DNA of 60,000 nucleotides from Lineus longissimus (GCF_910592395.1 NC_088324.1:3350001-3410000); one strand, 5' to 3'. Positions 33,876-45,870 are shown, counted from the stretch's first letter. The notes: a model not told the origin generated them from the sequence alone. Translations and numbers: made by a program.

Positions 33876-35066
33876 GCGCAGAATTTCTTCCCAAATAATT
33901 TTGCTCGGTTTTTAGACAACAGCTCCCCATTTTCTTTGACGATGTGGGCTGCCCTTTTGTGGCTTGTCAAAAATCTGGTCAAGAACTGCGTGCGACGCAC
34001 GTAGTTCCCCCAGACGAATGCCTGCCAAAGCAAAAGAAAACCTTTCTCTAGGAGCTCCATTAGCTCATTGACCTCCATTGGTTTGTCTGGGTGCTTCCGA
34101 GCCTTTTCGATCCTACGCCAAGCCTTGCCAAGTGGTCCCATCACTTGGGTGACACGTAGCATGACTTTGGCCAGGGAAGCATCAGCGTGCTGTACAGAAT
34201 CCCTTATTTTGAAGGGCAGCAGTTCAAGCATCTGTTCTTCCAGTTTTGGAACCGCCAGGATCTGGTTCGTGGGGACAGGTGTGGTTTTGAGTACATTTTC
34301 CTTGAGTACCTCGTCTTTGTGAAAGGTCGTGAAGTGGGTTTCCAAGAATGATTCTTGGTCTTCTGATAGAGACCATTCAGTTTTCTTAGTGTCCTCACAA
34401 GGGTCGAAGCGCTTAAAACTCCCCTTTTTGTCCGACCGTTTGCATCGAGACTTGGACCTTGACCCGGACCTTGATCTCGCACAGTCGCGACTGCCACGAT
34501 GATGGCGTTGGCTATGCCGCCTTCTCTTTTTGGGTCTAGACCTAGCATCATGGTCAGAGCTGGACTCTGAGGAATCACCATGATCATCTGAAGATGATGA
34601 TGGTGGTGACCTGTCCTCACGCCCAGAGTAGGAATCTGACCTTGACCTACTGCATGTGCACTTGGTCCAGAGTCTGGCTGACATAACCAGCTGTATCCAT
34701 GGCCTCATGGCCATCTGATGGGTCATCTAGGCCCCGGAACATTGAATCATCACATTCCCCATCCGTTAGACCGCTGAGTTCATCACTGAACCCACGGACC
34801 TCTCCGGACGAATCAGTGTCATGTGCGCTGTGTACATTACGTACATCATCAGCATCACGCCCGCCATGATTTGCATTTTTTGCAGGCTTGTCCTCCCGCG
34901 TTTTAGTTTTCGGGATTTTGTACTCAGTTAGAGCACTTTTTGCAGAATAAACCGGGCAGATGCCGCCCTTTTCCACCTTATCTTCAAGATTTATACCTGA
35001 AGTACCGGGCACGACGGCCCTATGTGTGGATTTTTGCATATTTCCCGAGCTTTCCTCCGACGACAT
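33854..35066 (-). pseudogene. Gag-like ORF1 of a retroelement, one frameshift
   Basis: ATG 35066 opens an acidic Ser/Asp-rich frame to about 34650. A shifted frame then carries an SR/KR-rich stretch (SRSRSDSYSGRED to KKRRRHSQRHHRG), then KTEWSLSEDQESFLETHF and a helical C-terminal domain with VMGPLGKAWRRIEKARK, WQAFVWGNYVRRTQFLTRFL and LFGKKFCAIL. This order resembles the gag-like ORF1 of DIRS/Ngaro-type tyrosine-recombinase retrotransposons as I remember them. No reverse transcriptase or recombinase lies next to it. The frame change is taken as a mutation, though a programmed shift cannot be excluded. Confidence 0.5.
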
Positions 35067-35874
35067 GACCAGTTTGAAATGCAGCGGAAGAAAAGATGAG
35101 GATGGGGTCAGAGGAAAAAGACAACTCGTTTCGGTGAGACCGGAACGAAGTTTTCCGCTGACCTGATGAATTCTGGAGCAAAATTCAATTATTACATCTA
35201 TTAACGGTTTATGAAATTAAATCATTGATTTCTCGGTCCTCACAGTATGTCAGTGTTGATTCAGCAGTTGTTTTGGCAAAGACATGCTTTTTTGGAGTTT
35301 CTGAAACCTAGAGCGCTACTCAATAGGCGGCTAACAAGAAACTACGAATTTTACTGTTGTTGCCGACGTATGTGTACACTGAACTTGGGATGTGCGTCGG
35401 CCCCGTTTTGAAATGCCGTCCAGTGCCAGTTGGTACGTTTTTGCAAAATTCAACATATCTCAAAAGTTCAATGGTTGACCCTCGATTTTTTTTTAATTTT
35501 TGTGTAGCGTAAGCAACTGTCTTTCATGGGAGAATGGTCACTATAAGAATTATTCAGGAAGAAATGTATAATATTTGGGGGTTTTCGTGATTGTCCGGCC
35601 CAATTGGCAATATTGCCATTTGGGATGGTGAACAGAGCTAGGGGCAAATGCGACGCTTATGATTTATTCAAAGAAATAAAATGCCCGATTTAACATCCTG
35701 CAGAATCACGGGAATCGGGCGTTTCCAGTGATATGCGACACAAATGGGTTGTCCTCATGCATTCACTTTGGAAACGCATTTTAAAATAGATGTTACGTCC
35801 TGTTTATGGGGCACGTCATCATTGCGTACATTTGGGAAAAACTCCCTAACGAGACCTGAAGAGCTTCATCACCG
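35067..35874. other. Intergenic, nothing recognised
   Basis: No supported gene or repeat. Confidence 0.4.
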
Positions 35875-36150
35875 TGACGTCGGAAAAATCGATATCTACA
35901 CCAAGACGTCACAGGGTAGAGCCATGGCTCCAGGAAGCACCTTACTATCGTTCCACATGGAAATGTTCTTTGTGACGCATTGAGAGCTATCGTCAAGTTG
36001 GAGTCAACATCGGAAACACTTGGTAACTCATAAGTCTGATTTGGATTTTTTCCTTTTTTTTGTGCAATTTGTTGATGAAAAATACCTAATGTAGAAGAGT
36101 AGGTGACTGGGCAGCCGACAGCTGGGTAATATTACCCTTAGTTATACCAA
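35875..36150 (+). repeat. Repeat family R1, copy C
   Basis: GACGTCGGAAAAATC, GACGTCACAGGGTAGA, CTCCAGGAAGCACCTTACTA, TTGTGCAATTTGTTG, GTGACTGGGCAGCCGACAG and GGTAATATTACCCTTA occur in the same order as in copy A at 25375. Confidence 0.6.
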
Positions 36151-36974
36151 AGGTCCTTTAAAAGACTGATGACGATCTCAATGGAATATGATACAAATGA
36201 ATAAATGAAATTGTCTTCATGACGTTTTAACTGTTTCGGACACCAAAATCCTGTTACTGTCAATCCTGTTACCAAATAAAAAGTAACAGGACTGACCAAA
36301 AGTAGTTCAGTGAATTTTCATTCAGTGTTGTTGTTTTTTTATTTTCTAGGACACCTAACAAGTATTTAAGGCATAAATTGTATTTGGTAAATACAAGCAT
36401 TATTATCAGATCAAATTGGTATAGTGTCCGTAACAGGACTACATCAGAGGGGTCGCCTGTTAATTTTCAAGGGGCCACAGAAAAATAATGCGCACATTTT
36501 TAGCACTGCTTGCACAATCTAACTGCCAGGAATTATCCACCAAAAAAACAAAGAATAAACCTTTGGAGGGACCAAAGGAACTTTTTTTTTTTCAAAGATT
36601 ACCAAACCCAAAATGTACATTTTCCTGAGAACGAGCGCATTACGTTATTCTTCTCCTTATCTCGCAGATAGAAGAATTCAAGCCTAGCCCAATACACAGT
36701 GTACATGTTTGTCTTTAAACAAGACCCTCTCGCAACAAGGCATACATTTTAATTTTTCCACTGTGCTAACATTAAATATCAAAGTGCCAGTCTTGATAAC
36801 ATCGACCCCACGAAACAGCGTTTACGAGATTCGATAGACCTAAAATAGACGTTATGGTTGTAATATTTATAGTGGCAAAAAAACAAATGGATGCATGAGG
36901 ACCATCCGTACGGGAGAGTTTCTATACAACCTGGCATTTGCGTACTTGTTTTGCGTCAGCGTTCGAAAACACAT
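36151..36974. other. Intergenic downstream of LicD-type gene
   Basis: A short GTAACAGGA inverted pair lies near 36250-36290. No clear polyadenylation signal is seen for the minus-strand gene. Confidence 0.4.
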
Positions 36975-38145
36975 TCATATTTTCAACGAGAATGGACTCT
37001 CCGGCATATTTTCCATACCCTCCGTTACGTTCGTGACGTGAATAACTCTGCTGCCTAACTTGAGTGTTTCGGTGATAGTTCTATTTGAAAGCTTCCGATG
37101 CACAAACGGGAGGATGCCGTCCAGGTCCTTGCAACTGTACGACTTCCTTGCCACTCGAATCTTGCAGTCCGAAGTCGCACCATACAAAATTTGCAGAACT
37201 CTTAGCGGATTCCTTGGTGCTGGTACCGTAAACTCCCCAAAAGGACGGTCGTGAAGGGGAAAGATATCTGTTTTCAACCACTTGGATTGAGAAAATGTTG
37301 CGCATCTAACGTGAGTTTCGTCTGTCGTGTAGAAAAACAGATCCATGTATGGGCCCCTCCAACGTCCTATGTCTTTGTGATAATGGTCGATGTCGGACTT
37401 GGACTTCGAGTATAACTTTATTTCCTTGTCTAATACTTGTTTAGCCACGAATTCGGTTTGCGCCTCTATAGCAATTATGATGTCACGCCTGTCCTTTAAG
37501 TCAAAATACATGTCCATATCGGCGTCATAGGGTATAAATCCATGATGTCGCCAACTACCCAAGAGCGTGCCATAAGAAGTGAAAGCCCTCCACTTGTTCT
37601 TCTTTGCCAATTCCAGAATGTACTGTAAGATTTCAATATAAACCTTCTTGTGTTTCTCTGTAACCTGGTGTTTTTCTATCGTTTTACACATGTCTTTTGA
37701 ATTCTTCGGTCCTATTATAGTGCAGTCAATTTGTCCCGAGTATTGCATATACTTCGAGGTAGTATTGATTGTAATGGACGGCGTCGTATTTTTAACCTTT
37801 TTACTCTCATTTTTCCTAGGCTTTACACTTCTATTCACAGGTGACAATGTCGTATGCTGAGCCTCTACGCCTTTGGTCGTGGGCCTGATGTTGCCATTCA
37901 GCGTTAATGCATTAGGAGTTGTATTTGACTGCCGTGGCCTCAACTTTGTCTGTCTTGATGTCACATGCTTCTGTTGTGATATGACGTCATCGTGCCGGTA
38001 CGCTAGCCGGTGCTGTTTTGCGACAATCTTCTTCAAAGCCACTATATCATCGAGGGTTAGTAACTGCCAGTAGTAGATGGTCAGAACGGAAACGAAGCTT
38101 CCGAACATGATCCCGATGACCACGAAATACTTCTCCGGATTCAGC
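36975..38145 (-). CDS. LicD-type gene exon 2 (anchor, stem, catalytic domain)
   Basis: A 390-codon uninterrupted frame ending in TAA at 36975-36977. ATG 38156 overlaps the TTTTTCAG acceptor, so either that ATG or the exon 1 ATG could be used; the phase match with exon 1 favours splicing. Confidence 0.87.
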
Positions 38146-38654
38146 CTGAAAAACATAGATGGCAGAATGATTAGTTGCGTATTACAGCGGTATTACAGCG
38201 TGGCTGCTTCATGTCACATGTAGATCAACCTCTATTCTCAGTCAATGCGCTCCCCACTACTGGTGGTGCTCTTATTGACCCCTGGAAACATCTAAAGAAA
38301 AAGCTCTCTCATTAGTAAATGACAATTTATTAATCGATAACCTCATTCGATATAACATGTCATTTCATCATTAGCATAATTATGATGATCAATTTACTTA
38401 GACAATTTTAATTTTGATAAAAGTTCTTTTATCACAAGCAGAAGTATTTACCTTGTAAATATTTCGTCCTTTACACTTAGGACCTCTTCAGTACACTGAC
38501 TGACAGATGTAGCTCTGCTGACGTCAGCTGACCTCCGGGGTTCTCGGATTTGAGGATCTGATCGTATTTTTGGGACAGTTAGAGACCCCCGGCTGATTTT
38601 TCTGGATGTGGATGGCTTCCCTGAAGGTGGTATCGATGTCGATGATCTAGACAT
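36975..38654 (-). CDS. LicD/fukutin-type type II membrane protein, two exons
   Basis: A protein of about 457 residues. Exon 1 is 38452-38654 and exon 2 is 36975-38145; the donor AAG|GTAAAT and acceptor TTTTTCAG join in phase at an Arg codon. Exon 1 encodes a Ser/Arg-rich cytosolic tail. Exon 2 opens with a single signal anchor (KYFVVIGIMFGSFVSVLTI), a basic Thr-rich stem with N-glycosylation sequons, then a LicD-like domain: TSYGTLLGSWRHHGFIPYDA and DMDMYFDLKDR, with the DxDMD-type acidic motif of the nucleotidyltransferase fold, then RGPYMDLFFY and DIFPLHDRPFG. LicD proteins transfer phosphorylated groups to glycans; fukutin relatives act in the Golgi. The substrate cannot be told. A shorter product could start at ATG 38156 without splicing. 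Confidence 0.82.
38452..38654 (-). CDS. LicD-type gene exon 1 (cytosolic tail)
   Basis: ATG 38654 opens MSRSSTSIPPSGKPSTSRK and ends in DEIFT plus two bases of Arg at a GTAAAT donor. Residues about 33-56 are encoded by one arm of an inverted repeat. It has no domain of its own, so its support is the open frame and the phase match. Confidence 0.6.
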
Positions 38655-38737
38655 TGTCTATATCTGATCCTCAAATCCGAGAACCCCGGAGGTCAGCTGA
38701 CGTCAGCAGAGCTACCTCTGTCAGTCAGTGTACTGAA
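38487..38737. repeat. 72-bp near-perfect inverted repeat around the LicD-type start codon
   Basis: 38487-38558 and 38666-38737 are reverse complements with about one mismatch (GACAGATGT against GACAGAGGT). The shared core holds CTGACGTCAGCTGACCTCCG. The 107-bp loop contains the minus-strand ATG at 38654. In the transcript the 5' arm would end about 11 nt before the ATG and the 3' arm would be coding, forming a strong hairpin. Similarity fades quickly beyond the core. Confidence 0.85.
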
Positions 38738-38748
38738 GTGTACTAAGT

Positions 38749-39341
38749 CCTAATCGTAAGCAGAATGTTTCAAATATAAAGAGTAACACAGCTCTCTCGG
38801 GCAATTAACTGGAAGCCATGATGAAGCCCTTTTTAATTCAGCTACAAACTGAGCTGAGGTGCAAAACAATGATGGAACGACCAAAATTCAACGAAAAATA
38901 TTTACTCTGCACATGAGGTATACATATGATTTATCGGGTTACAAATACATATTCTCTGCCCATGATGATTTTTCAGTGAGGACTCCCCCCCCCGCCCCGT
39001 TTTAGCCCTTTTTGGTGGGTCCGTTTATCAAGATTGCCTAGGGATTATGAAGGATTAGCCGTTCAGTTTGTGTATCTCCGGAATTCCTCCCCACTATAGA
39101 AATAAAAGATGTAAGATTGTGCAGCGTCGCATTTGGTCACGAGACAGTTCGCCAGCTAATATATCTCTATCACAAATAGCTCTTTTAAATTTTGAAATTG
39201 ACTAAAGAATAACGATTTTAGAGCTGTAAAAGTAAGGGTTTTTTGTCGATCTCGCCTGGTTCTCATCGTTTGATGAATCGCCGCGGCTTTACCGATCAGT
39301 TAGCGTACCCCGCCTCGTGTTCAGTTGCCGTGCGCAATAGT
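38749..39341. other. Intergenic, upstream of LicD-type gene
   Basis: A TTTATATTTG string on the minus strand near 38775 could be a weak TATA box. There is a C-run near 38985. Nothing else is recognised. Confidence 0.35.
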
Positions 39342-39739
39342 TACTGTAAAACGGAAAATATCCGCGGCATATAATTTTCGCGAATGCCTCACGATGTCAT
39401 AATATTCGCGGCCGAATATTTTCGTGAGTGAAGTATTTTTTATTGAAAAAATTTAAACTGTCTATTTTGACTCTAAGCTCTTAGTGTATGGGGACTGTAG
39501 TGTAAAATGTCCCCTACTGAACATTATATGAGCAATAATTAAGCAAAAGTTAGGTATAATTATGACAAGTGCAAATTGTGCGGGTTATACACGCAGTGCT
39601 TCTGTGGAAACATGGCAAGAATGACATGGATTTCCAGTTAAAAGCAAGACATTTTCGCGGCAGAATATTTTCGCGAGCCTGACCTAATTGCGAAATTCGC
39701 GAAAATATTCTGCACGCGAATTTATTCTGTTCTAGAGTA
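39342..39739 (+). repeat. MITE with CGCGAAAATATTC-type ends (family R5), copy 2
   Basis: The left end TACTGTAAAACGG and right end CTGTTCTAGAGTA are imperfect inverted repeats (about 25 bp outer, then TTTTCGCGAAT blocks). Both halves hold further facing TTCGCGGCAGAATATTTTCG-type strings. The interior matches 23415-23891 reversed. Confidence 0.65.
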
Positions 39740-40066
39740 TATAGTGCATAATATTTTGGAACAGTAAAATTGAAATTATTTGTAAAATTTACAGTGTTTA
39801 TACTTGAAATGTAATTTCAAGTGTTCTGGAATAGTGCATTTTACGAAGAAGGCTTATCCTCACGAATCTAATCCAAAAATAAATGTCATCGATTTTTGAA
39901 AAGAGGGTCACATGTCAACTGTGCTATGTTTATTATATTACAATGTCCATTGGTTGCGCTTTATTGTAGAAGAGGTTTGAGAAGTTTTGTTAGGACTCCA
40001 TGAAAGGTGAATGTCCGTGATGTCAATGAGGAATGCGGAATGTCCTGTTTACTTTTGTAGCTCTCT

Positions 40067-40592
40067 ATTTGTAGATTATGCAAAGAGAGTGTTTACAAAT
40101 CCTCTTTTTTGTAAAATGAGTCATTTCACTACTATAAGTGCTAATATATATTCATGTTCACAGAAACACAATCATCAGTCTGTCAAAGTTCGAAGAAGAT
40201 TAGCCCAAACACAAAGCGTCATCAGAATAAAGTTTGTGACATTTCACTAGTTTTCTAGGTTTCTTTGTGACAGTGGGGTTTATAAAACCATTTTTTTCTA
40301 CAAAGGTAAATTATCTCTAGACAAAAATAGCATATATATTCTTGTTCAGGCAATCAAAGTCATCAATCTGGCAGTTGTTTCAACAAAATTTAGGCAAGAC
40401 TTCGACCAATATTGAAACACACTATTTTTTGTAGATTAATGCAAAGAGAATGCTTACAAATCCTCTTTTTTGTAGGATGAGATATTTCACTACAAAAACT
40501 GCTCATTTATTCATGTTGTCACAGACCTAATAATCATTCTGTCAAAGTTCTAACAAAATTGGCCCAAACATAAAGCGTCCTAAGAACAAAAT
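40067..40592. repeat. Degenerate repeat, two ~165-bp units, with a weaker unit between
   Basis: 40067-40232 and 40432-40592 share TGTAGATTA.TGCAAAGAGA, TTACAAATCCTCTTTTTTGT, TCTGTCAAAGTTC and CCCAAACA.AAAGCGTC. The stretch between (40260-40430) shares weaker traces. No coding content. Confidence 0.65.
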
Positions 40593-41409
40593 AACTTTTA
40601 TAATATTTGTAAAATTTCTTTTCATCAAAGTCACTATTTTCAAAAATCAACCATGCTTCTAGTCAGAGTAGTCCTAGCTACACTTAACAATTTTATATAT
40701 ATTAAGCATAGTATATATACTAGCAATCAATCTCTACCTTAGGTGACACAGCATGCATTGTTTAGAATGAGGTTTGTTTTACACTATAAAATGTAGTTTC
40801 GCACTCATAAGTTTTTACTTCCATTAATCATACATGATTCTCCGATTCAGGCTCAAATAGAGAAGCGTTTTGTTAACATTTTTAAAACTCTTGGGAAATC
40901 TAAAAATGTATATCTCGAACTATGCAAACGTATCATTGAGGGTGGAAGTCGATCGTCTCTTGGGGAAAGTTTTATTTTCTTGTTAGCAAAGTATGGTTGG
41001 GATAGGGGCAATTTGCCAAATGTATTTTTTATGACACGGGACATTGGGAGGTCAAATGTAACAGAGGGGCAGAAAAGATTGGCGGGACAGATTAGGGAAT
41101 AATTATGTGGCCGGGATAAAGGGATGTGTATACTTACGAGGGGGGAAATTGATGACATATTATTTGTACTGTGCGTTTCTTAATTGCTTATACCTTTGAA
41201 CGTAGTTTTTGCATGTCTTACATGATGTCGGTTTATCTTCCTCTTTAATTTCCATTTGTAATATCGCGTTGTAATGCACTAGTATTTGTAATGCACCCCT
41301 TGCGCTGTACGAAATAAACATATATATATATATATTTCCAAAAGCTATGTCAAGGAAATTAACACATTAATATCAGTTTCCTTTTTTTGAAACAATCTGT
41401 ATAGTTTAT
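40593..41409. other. Intergenic with short TA microsatellite
   Basis: A TA run lies near 41318-41332. A 101-codon minus-strand frame at 40853-41158 has no motif. Confidence 0.4.
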
Positions 41410-41980
41410 AGGTCAAACCAAAGTGGGTATGACATGTGATGTGTTGCTGCTTGGGGTACCTACCATAATAATATCATTGAAAACAAGTCTCTAATAAGCG
41501 AGATATTGCACTTTTTTACCTGTTTTAGTTTTGGCCTCCTGGTGGCCAAGTTGAGAATCAGATCGGACCGAAATTCGGTGTCATAGGTTATCTAATTTAG
41601 AGGGAGAAATGTGTTCAGTGGTTAAGAAACGTGCAATAGTTACACTCTTAAGGCCAATTTAGCCCCATTTGACCTATGTGACCTTGGAATTTGAGTCAAA
41701 TCACAAACCCGTATGATATGTGATGTATCCTTGCTAGGAGAACCTACAATAACATATTTATCAAAAACAAATCAGTAATAAGCGAGATATAACACTTTTT
41801 AAGCTTTTGGTTTTGTTCCCTGGTAGTAAAGTCAAGAATTAGACCGTACCCAAATTCAGTGTCAGAGGTCATCTGACCTAGGGGGTCATGTGTACCAAGT
41901 TTAAAGTTCATATATTTAGCGGGTAAGAAAGGTGCCACTATTTTTGAAAGAGGATACGACGACGACGACGACGGACGATG
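41410..41980. repeat. Two ~200-bp direct units (period ~285 bp) ending in a GAC run
   Basis: 41410-41610 and 41695-41895 share ATGTGATGT, TAATAAGCGAGATAT, CCTGGT, AATTCGGTGTCA-type and GGTCATCTGACC-type strings. A GAC triplet run follows at 41956-41975. Confidence 0.6.
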
Positions 41981-42094
41981 ACGGACACAGCGGTGTCGTC
42001 ACATAGTCCTAACTCATGACTTCTTGGAAGGATATACAAGTACGCTCCAATCCTCGAGCAAAGACCGTATCCAAGGAAGTTATAGTACATCCAT

Positions 42095-42791
42095 ATGGCA
42101 AGCCAAAGCGGAATTAATTCAACATGCAAAAATATCTTGCAACTCTGTCAAATTTATCTCAACATTGAAAAATATACTTCAACGATTTATAAGTCAAGTC
42201 ATCATTTTCTAAATATGTGGCAACAATTTCAAAAGTATTGTTCAACAATTTCAAAAAATTCGTGCAACATTTTTAAAAATTACATCTCAACAATTTCAAA
42301 ATTATGGTTCAACAATTTAAAAAAAAATATCCAACATCTTTCAAAAATATCTCGCAACATTTTTTTTTGTTCAATACTGAAAAAAATCAAGCAACATTCA
42401 CGTGACCAAACAAAGTCACTTGTCCTACCGCATGGCATGATCCAACAGCTAGAGACAGGGTACCAGTGAAATAATGTTCGGGGACGAGGTTGGTGTATGG
42501 TACTTCTGTTCTATCACCGAGTGTGAAATTTGACACGAGGCCCGCCAATCGCATGTGCAAGTGTCATCTCATACATGTCATATTAAATTCTATTTGATTG
42601 TGTACTTGTCCATATCGAAATGAATCGGGATGAACTGTCGCGGCTGGCCAATGTCAGCGAATTTGATGATCTTTTACGGGATCTTCGGAGGACTTATAAA
42701 TTGTTGAAGTATATTTTTCAATGTTGAGATAAATTTGACAGAGTTGCAAGATATTTTCGCGTGTTGAATTAATTCCGCTTTGGCTTGCCAT
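42095..42791. repeat. 101-bp inverted repeat flanking an AT-rich minisatellite
   Basis: 42095-42195 and 42691-42791 are near-identical reverse complements (for example GGCAAGCCAAAGCGGAATTA, then AAATTTATCTCAACATTG). The space between contains a degenerate ~20-27-bp tandem repeat built on TTCAACAATTTCAAAAA (about 42205-42370). Confidence 0.78.
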
Positions 42792-44090
42792 ACATCCATG
42801 CCATATCTGAATATGCAAGCCAAGCCCCTTATAGATTGTATGCACATTGTCGTCCCATACCTATCAATTAGACGTGAGTAAGTTTTGAACCGTAAAGTCA
42901 AAGTTAAAGATATAAAGAAAATAAAAGGTACATGTCGTGTGATACCAAATGCATGATGATGAGGAAATGTGTCAATTTCCTGTGTTCGTCCGAACACAGA
43001 CAACGGGCCAGCAATGGGTGACAACGACGACGACGACGAGGAAGAGGATTGACTTACTTTGTAGACATCTACGACGAACTGATCAGGAGTAACTGTGACA
43101 GAACATCATGTATCACAATGAATTACGAACATAATAAAGGGTATCATTGGGTTAACAGGTCGTCCTTATTTTTCTTACTTTCTTACTTTTTAAAAACCTG
43201 ATAAATACAAACAAAAACATTAATTTCGCGACACCCTGCCTAAACAGGGTCTCTTTTCAATGCCGGAGGTTACCACACACATTCCCAGGACTTCAAATCA
43301 CCCTTAACGATGAATGGACCCATTCATTCCTGGCATCCTTGAATTCATGTTAAATCCATGTTGATTTCATGAAAGCCAAACCATGAATTCGATGGCAGGC
43401 CTACATGCTAATCATGCATGTAGGATTACCCAAAATCATAATTTCAACCGATGAGGTCAGACGAGAATTTTTATGGGCCTAACACCCCTAACCTGGATGA
43501 ATATCCTTATGAATAATTCTGCCTTTTAAACCCAATTTTGACAACCCTAAAGCCAGGGAAATTTCCTTTGTACCATGAAAGTGAACTTAAGTCGCGATTA
43601 ATTTTCAAAATTAATTTCGCATGAATTATGCTAATTAGTATCCAAAATGGCCGCCGGAACGCGCAACTGGCAAAACCTTTCAAACAATATATCTCAAAAA
43701 CTATACATAGCAGAGTCTTCAAAATTACATATTACTTTGATTATACATAAACCAATGTCCTGACCGCAGCGGATTTTTTGGTTTTGATTTTAAAACCAAT
43801 TTACACCCTTTTTTCACAAATTGCGATTTGTGACCCCCTCATTATATATTTATGCAATGAATAATATACCTTCTGATAAAGATATCTGAAATTCCTGCGG
43901 TCATTGCTTAGATAACTATGTCAAGTAACTTTTCTGAAAGTTTTATTGAGTTTCCTTAAATATTTTAGATTTTATAGTGTTTTAAGCACACCCCATTTGG
44001 TCGAAAACGCGAAACTGAGAAAATAGCTTGCAAAGTTCAAGTTCAGGTCAAGCATACATTAAATGTCACCCATAGTCTCTTAAAATGGGT
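42792..44090. other. Intergenic, nothing recognised
   Basis: A GAC triplet run lies near 43022-43040. No supported gene; it may include the 3' flank or end of the Mutator-like element, but no TIR was resolved. Confidence 0.4.
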
Positions 44091-45870
44091 CTAATGTCCC
44101 CCTGCTTCATACACATTGCCCTCCTCTTGCTCTTTCTTGTCCTGAAAGTCTTTTCTACGTGCCCGGATGACTTTACGACGGCTTTTCGCTGGTTCTGCAG
44201 TTTTTTTATTCGCCTGTTTGATGCGCCTCGCGTCCACGGTAGCTGAACATTCTGCAGTGAACTGTCCTGGCTCTATTCCCAGAAGTTCTAACAGTTTCAG
44301 AACACTAACATTGCCATCATTGAACTGTGCCACAGCACCATACACAGCATCTTCAATTGTTTTTTGCCCAACAAAGACCTCCTTGCTGCATCGATCCCAG
44401 ATAAGTTTATTTAGGCATTCATTGTTATTTTGTGTTTTTCCATGGAGGCATTTACCCAGCAGGGAGGCACCACTGATTTCACTGATTTCATGATAGAATG
44501 GTTCTATCAGGTCAATGATGATCTCAGGTAACCCATGCTTGTGTTTAAACCCTGCTGGATCAGCCGCATATTTGCACCATGAATCGTCCCCCACGGGACA
44601 CATGCCATGATTGGGGTTGGCGTCCGTACTGCCGACATGGTACAGGCTGGCTAGGACAGCCTTCTGCATTTCAATCAGATTGCCACTATTTTGTCTGATG
44701 GCAAACCCAAAGTAGTTCTGAAGAGTGTCAATCCTCTGTTCTGACGCCCAGCACCAGAGAGTCCCTTGCCATCAGCAAGTTTCTTGCCCCTGTACTGGGT
44801 TCTCAGTTTCCGCAAACGTGTGCCCACTCGCTTTTGGACATGGCCAACACATTCAAGCTTTGTTACTGTAACGTTCTCCCCATATGGCTCAGCATCACAG
44901 ACGCGTTTAAAGGAGGAAGAATCTCCATCTCCAAGGTATTCCGTGTATCTCAAACCACGAAGATCCTCAGACCGAGAGAACATCCGCACACTTCCGACCG
45001 ATTCCATCGCGCCTGCACTTCCCGTATGGTTACTGCTACACTTGTGGTCGACCGTCCACCGCTTATACTCCTCGAGTCGTTATCTCGTCTCTCCTATGAC
45101 TGACATCCTTTGCAAATGTTGGACAGCACTTCCACGTCAACACACTTTCCAGTGCCCACCGATATAGCAGACACAACACCATGATGGCTGGCATGGCCAC
45201 GTCTTTGCCACGTCCCATCCACGGACACAGCAACATCGGTCCCCTTGGTTGCTTTGACCTCTGCAGCAGCAGCCTTCATGGAATTCACTGCTACAGTCTT
45301 TGCAGCATCATGTTGACGATTGAGCAACTTTCTGTAGCTGGAGTAGGCCAATGATTGCGGCGAGTTCAGGTACTTCGAGAAGAGCTGCAGAGCCGTATGC
45401 CCCTTTCCAATTGCACGTGTGAATGCCACCATCCTTGCATTCACTTCCATTGGGGTTTTCTTCCCCCTGACTACCTCTGTGTTCTTACATCTCTTTGACG
45501 TGGTGAAAAGTAACTGTTCAGAGTCACACGAGTCACATGTGGCCACTATATCATGGGCAAAACCTTGAGAAGAGACGACCCTCATGAAGCACTGCACAGA
45601 GTCTGTACATTCTGTACACACATAGTTCCCGACAAAAAGTCGCACAGGATGCCAACATCTAGCAAAACAAAACCTTCCTGAAACTTTTCAACAGTCTTAG
45701 ATTGAATGTCACTGCCCTTTAAACCACCATCCAACTTTCTGGAGGATGCAGAAGTGTTCATGTTGTCAATGTCAACATTCAACCCATGGGGGCCGCCATC
45801 TTGGATTTTCTGCTTGCCACAAGCTCCACCAAGTTTACGTTTGTTTCGCCTTCCATACCTTTTTTATCTC
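44091..45870 (-). pseudogene. Mutator-like transposase, frameshifted
   Basis: Read on the minus strand, in order: RNKRKLGGACGKQKIQDGG near 45840; a CxxC pair in NYVCTECTDSV; KGTDVAVSVDGTWQRRGHAS with the first catalytic Asp; DVEVLSNICKGC; YKRWTVDHKCSSNHTGSAGA; RYTEYLGDGDSSSFKRV with the second acidic motif; CVGHVQKRVGTRLRKLR; IDTLQNYFGFAIRQNSGNL; then CKYAADPAGFKHKHGLP, CLHGKTQNNNECLN and a basic tail. This is the order of the Mutator-like transposase domain common in invertebrates. Frameshifts lie near 45640 and 44748, with a stop plus shift near 45090. No terminal repeats were resolved. Confidence 0.78.

Noticed and set aside
38448-38654. Exon 1 of the LicD-type gene as a pure artefact of the inverted repeat
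   Set aside because: Set aside as the main reading because donor, acceptor and phase match exactly; kept as a caveat with lower confidence.
40853-41158. 101-codon minus-strand frame as a gene
   Set aside because: Low-complexity composition, no motif.
41956-43040. CRISPR-like array or satellite from the GAC runs and short tandem units
   Set aside because: Units are degenerate, without regular unique spacers, and the DNA is eukaryotic.
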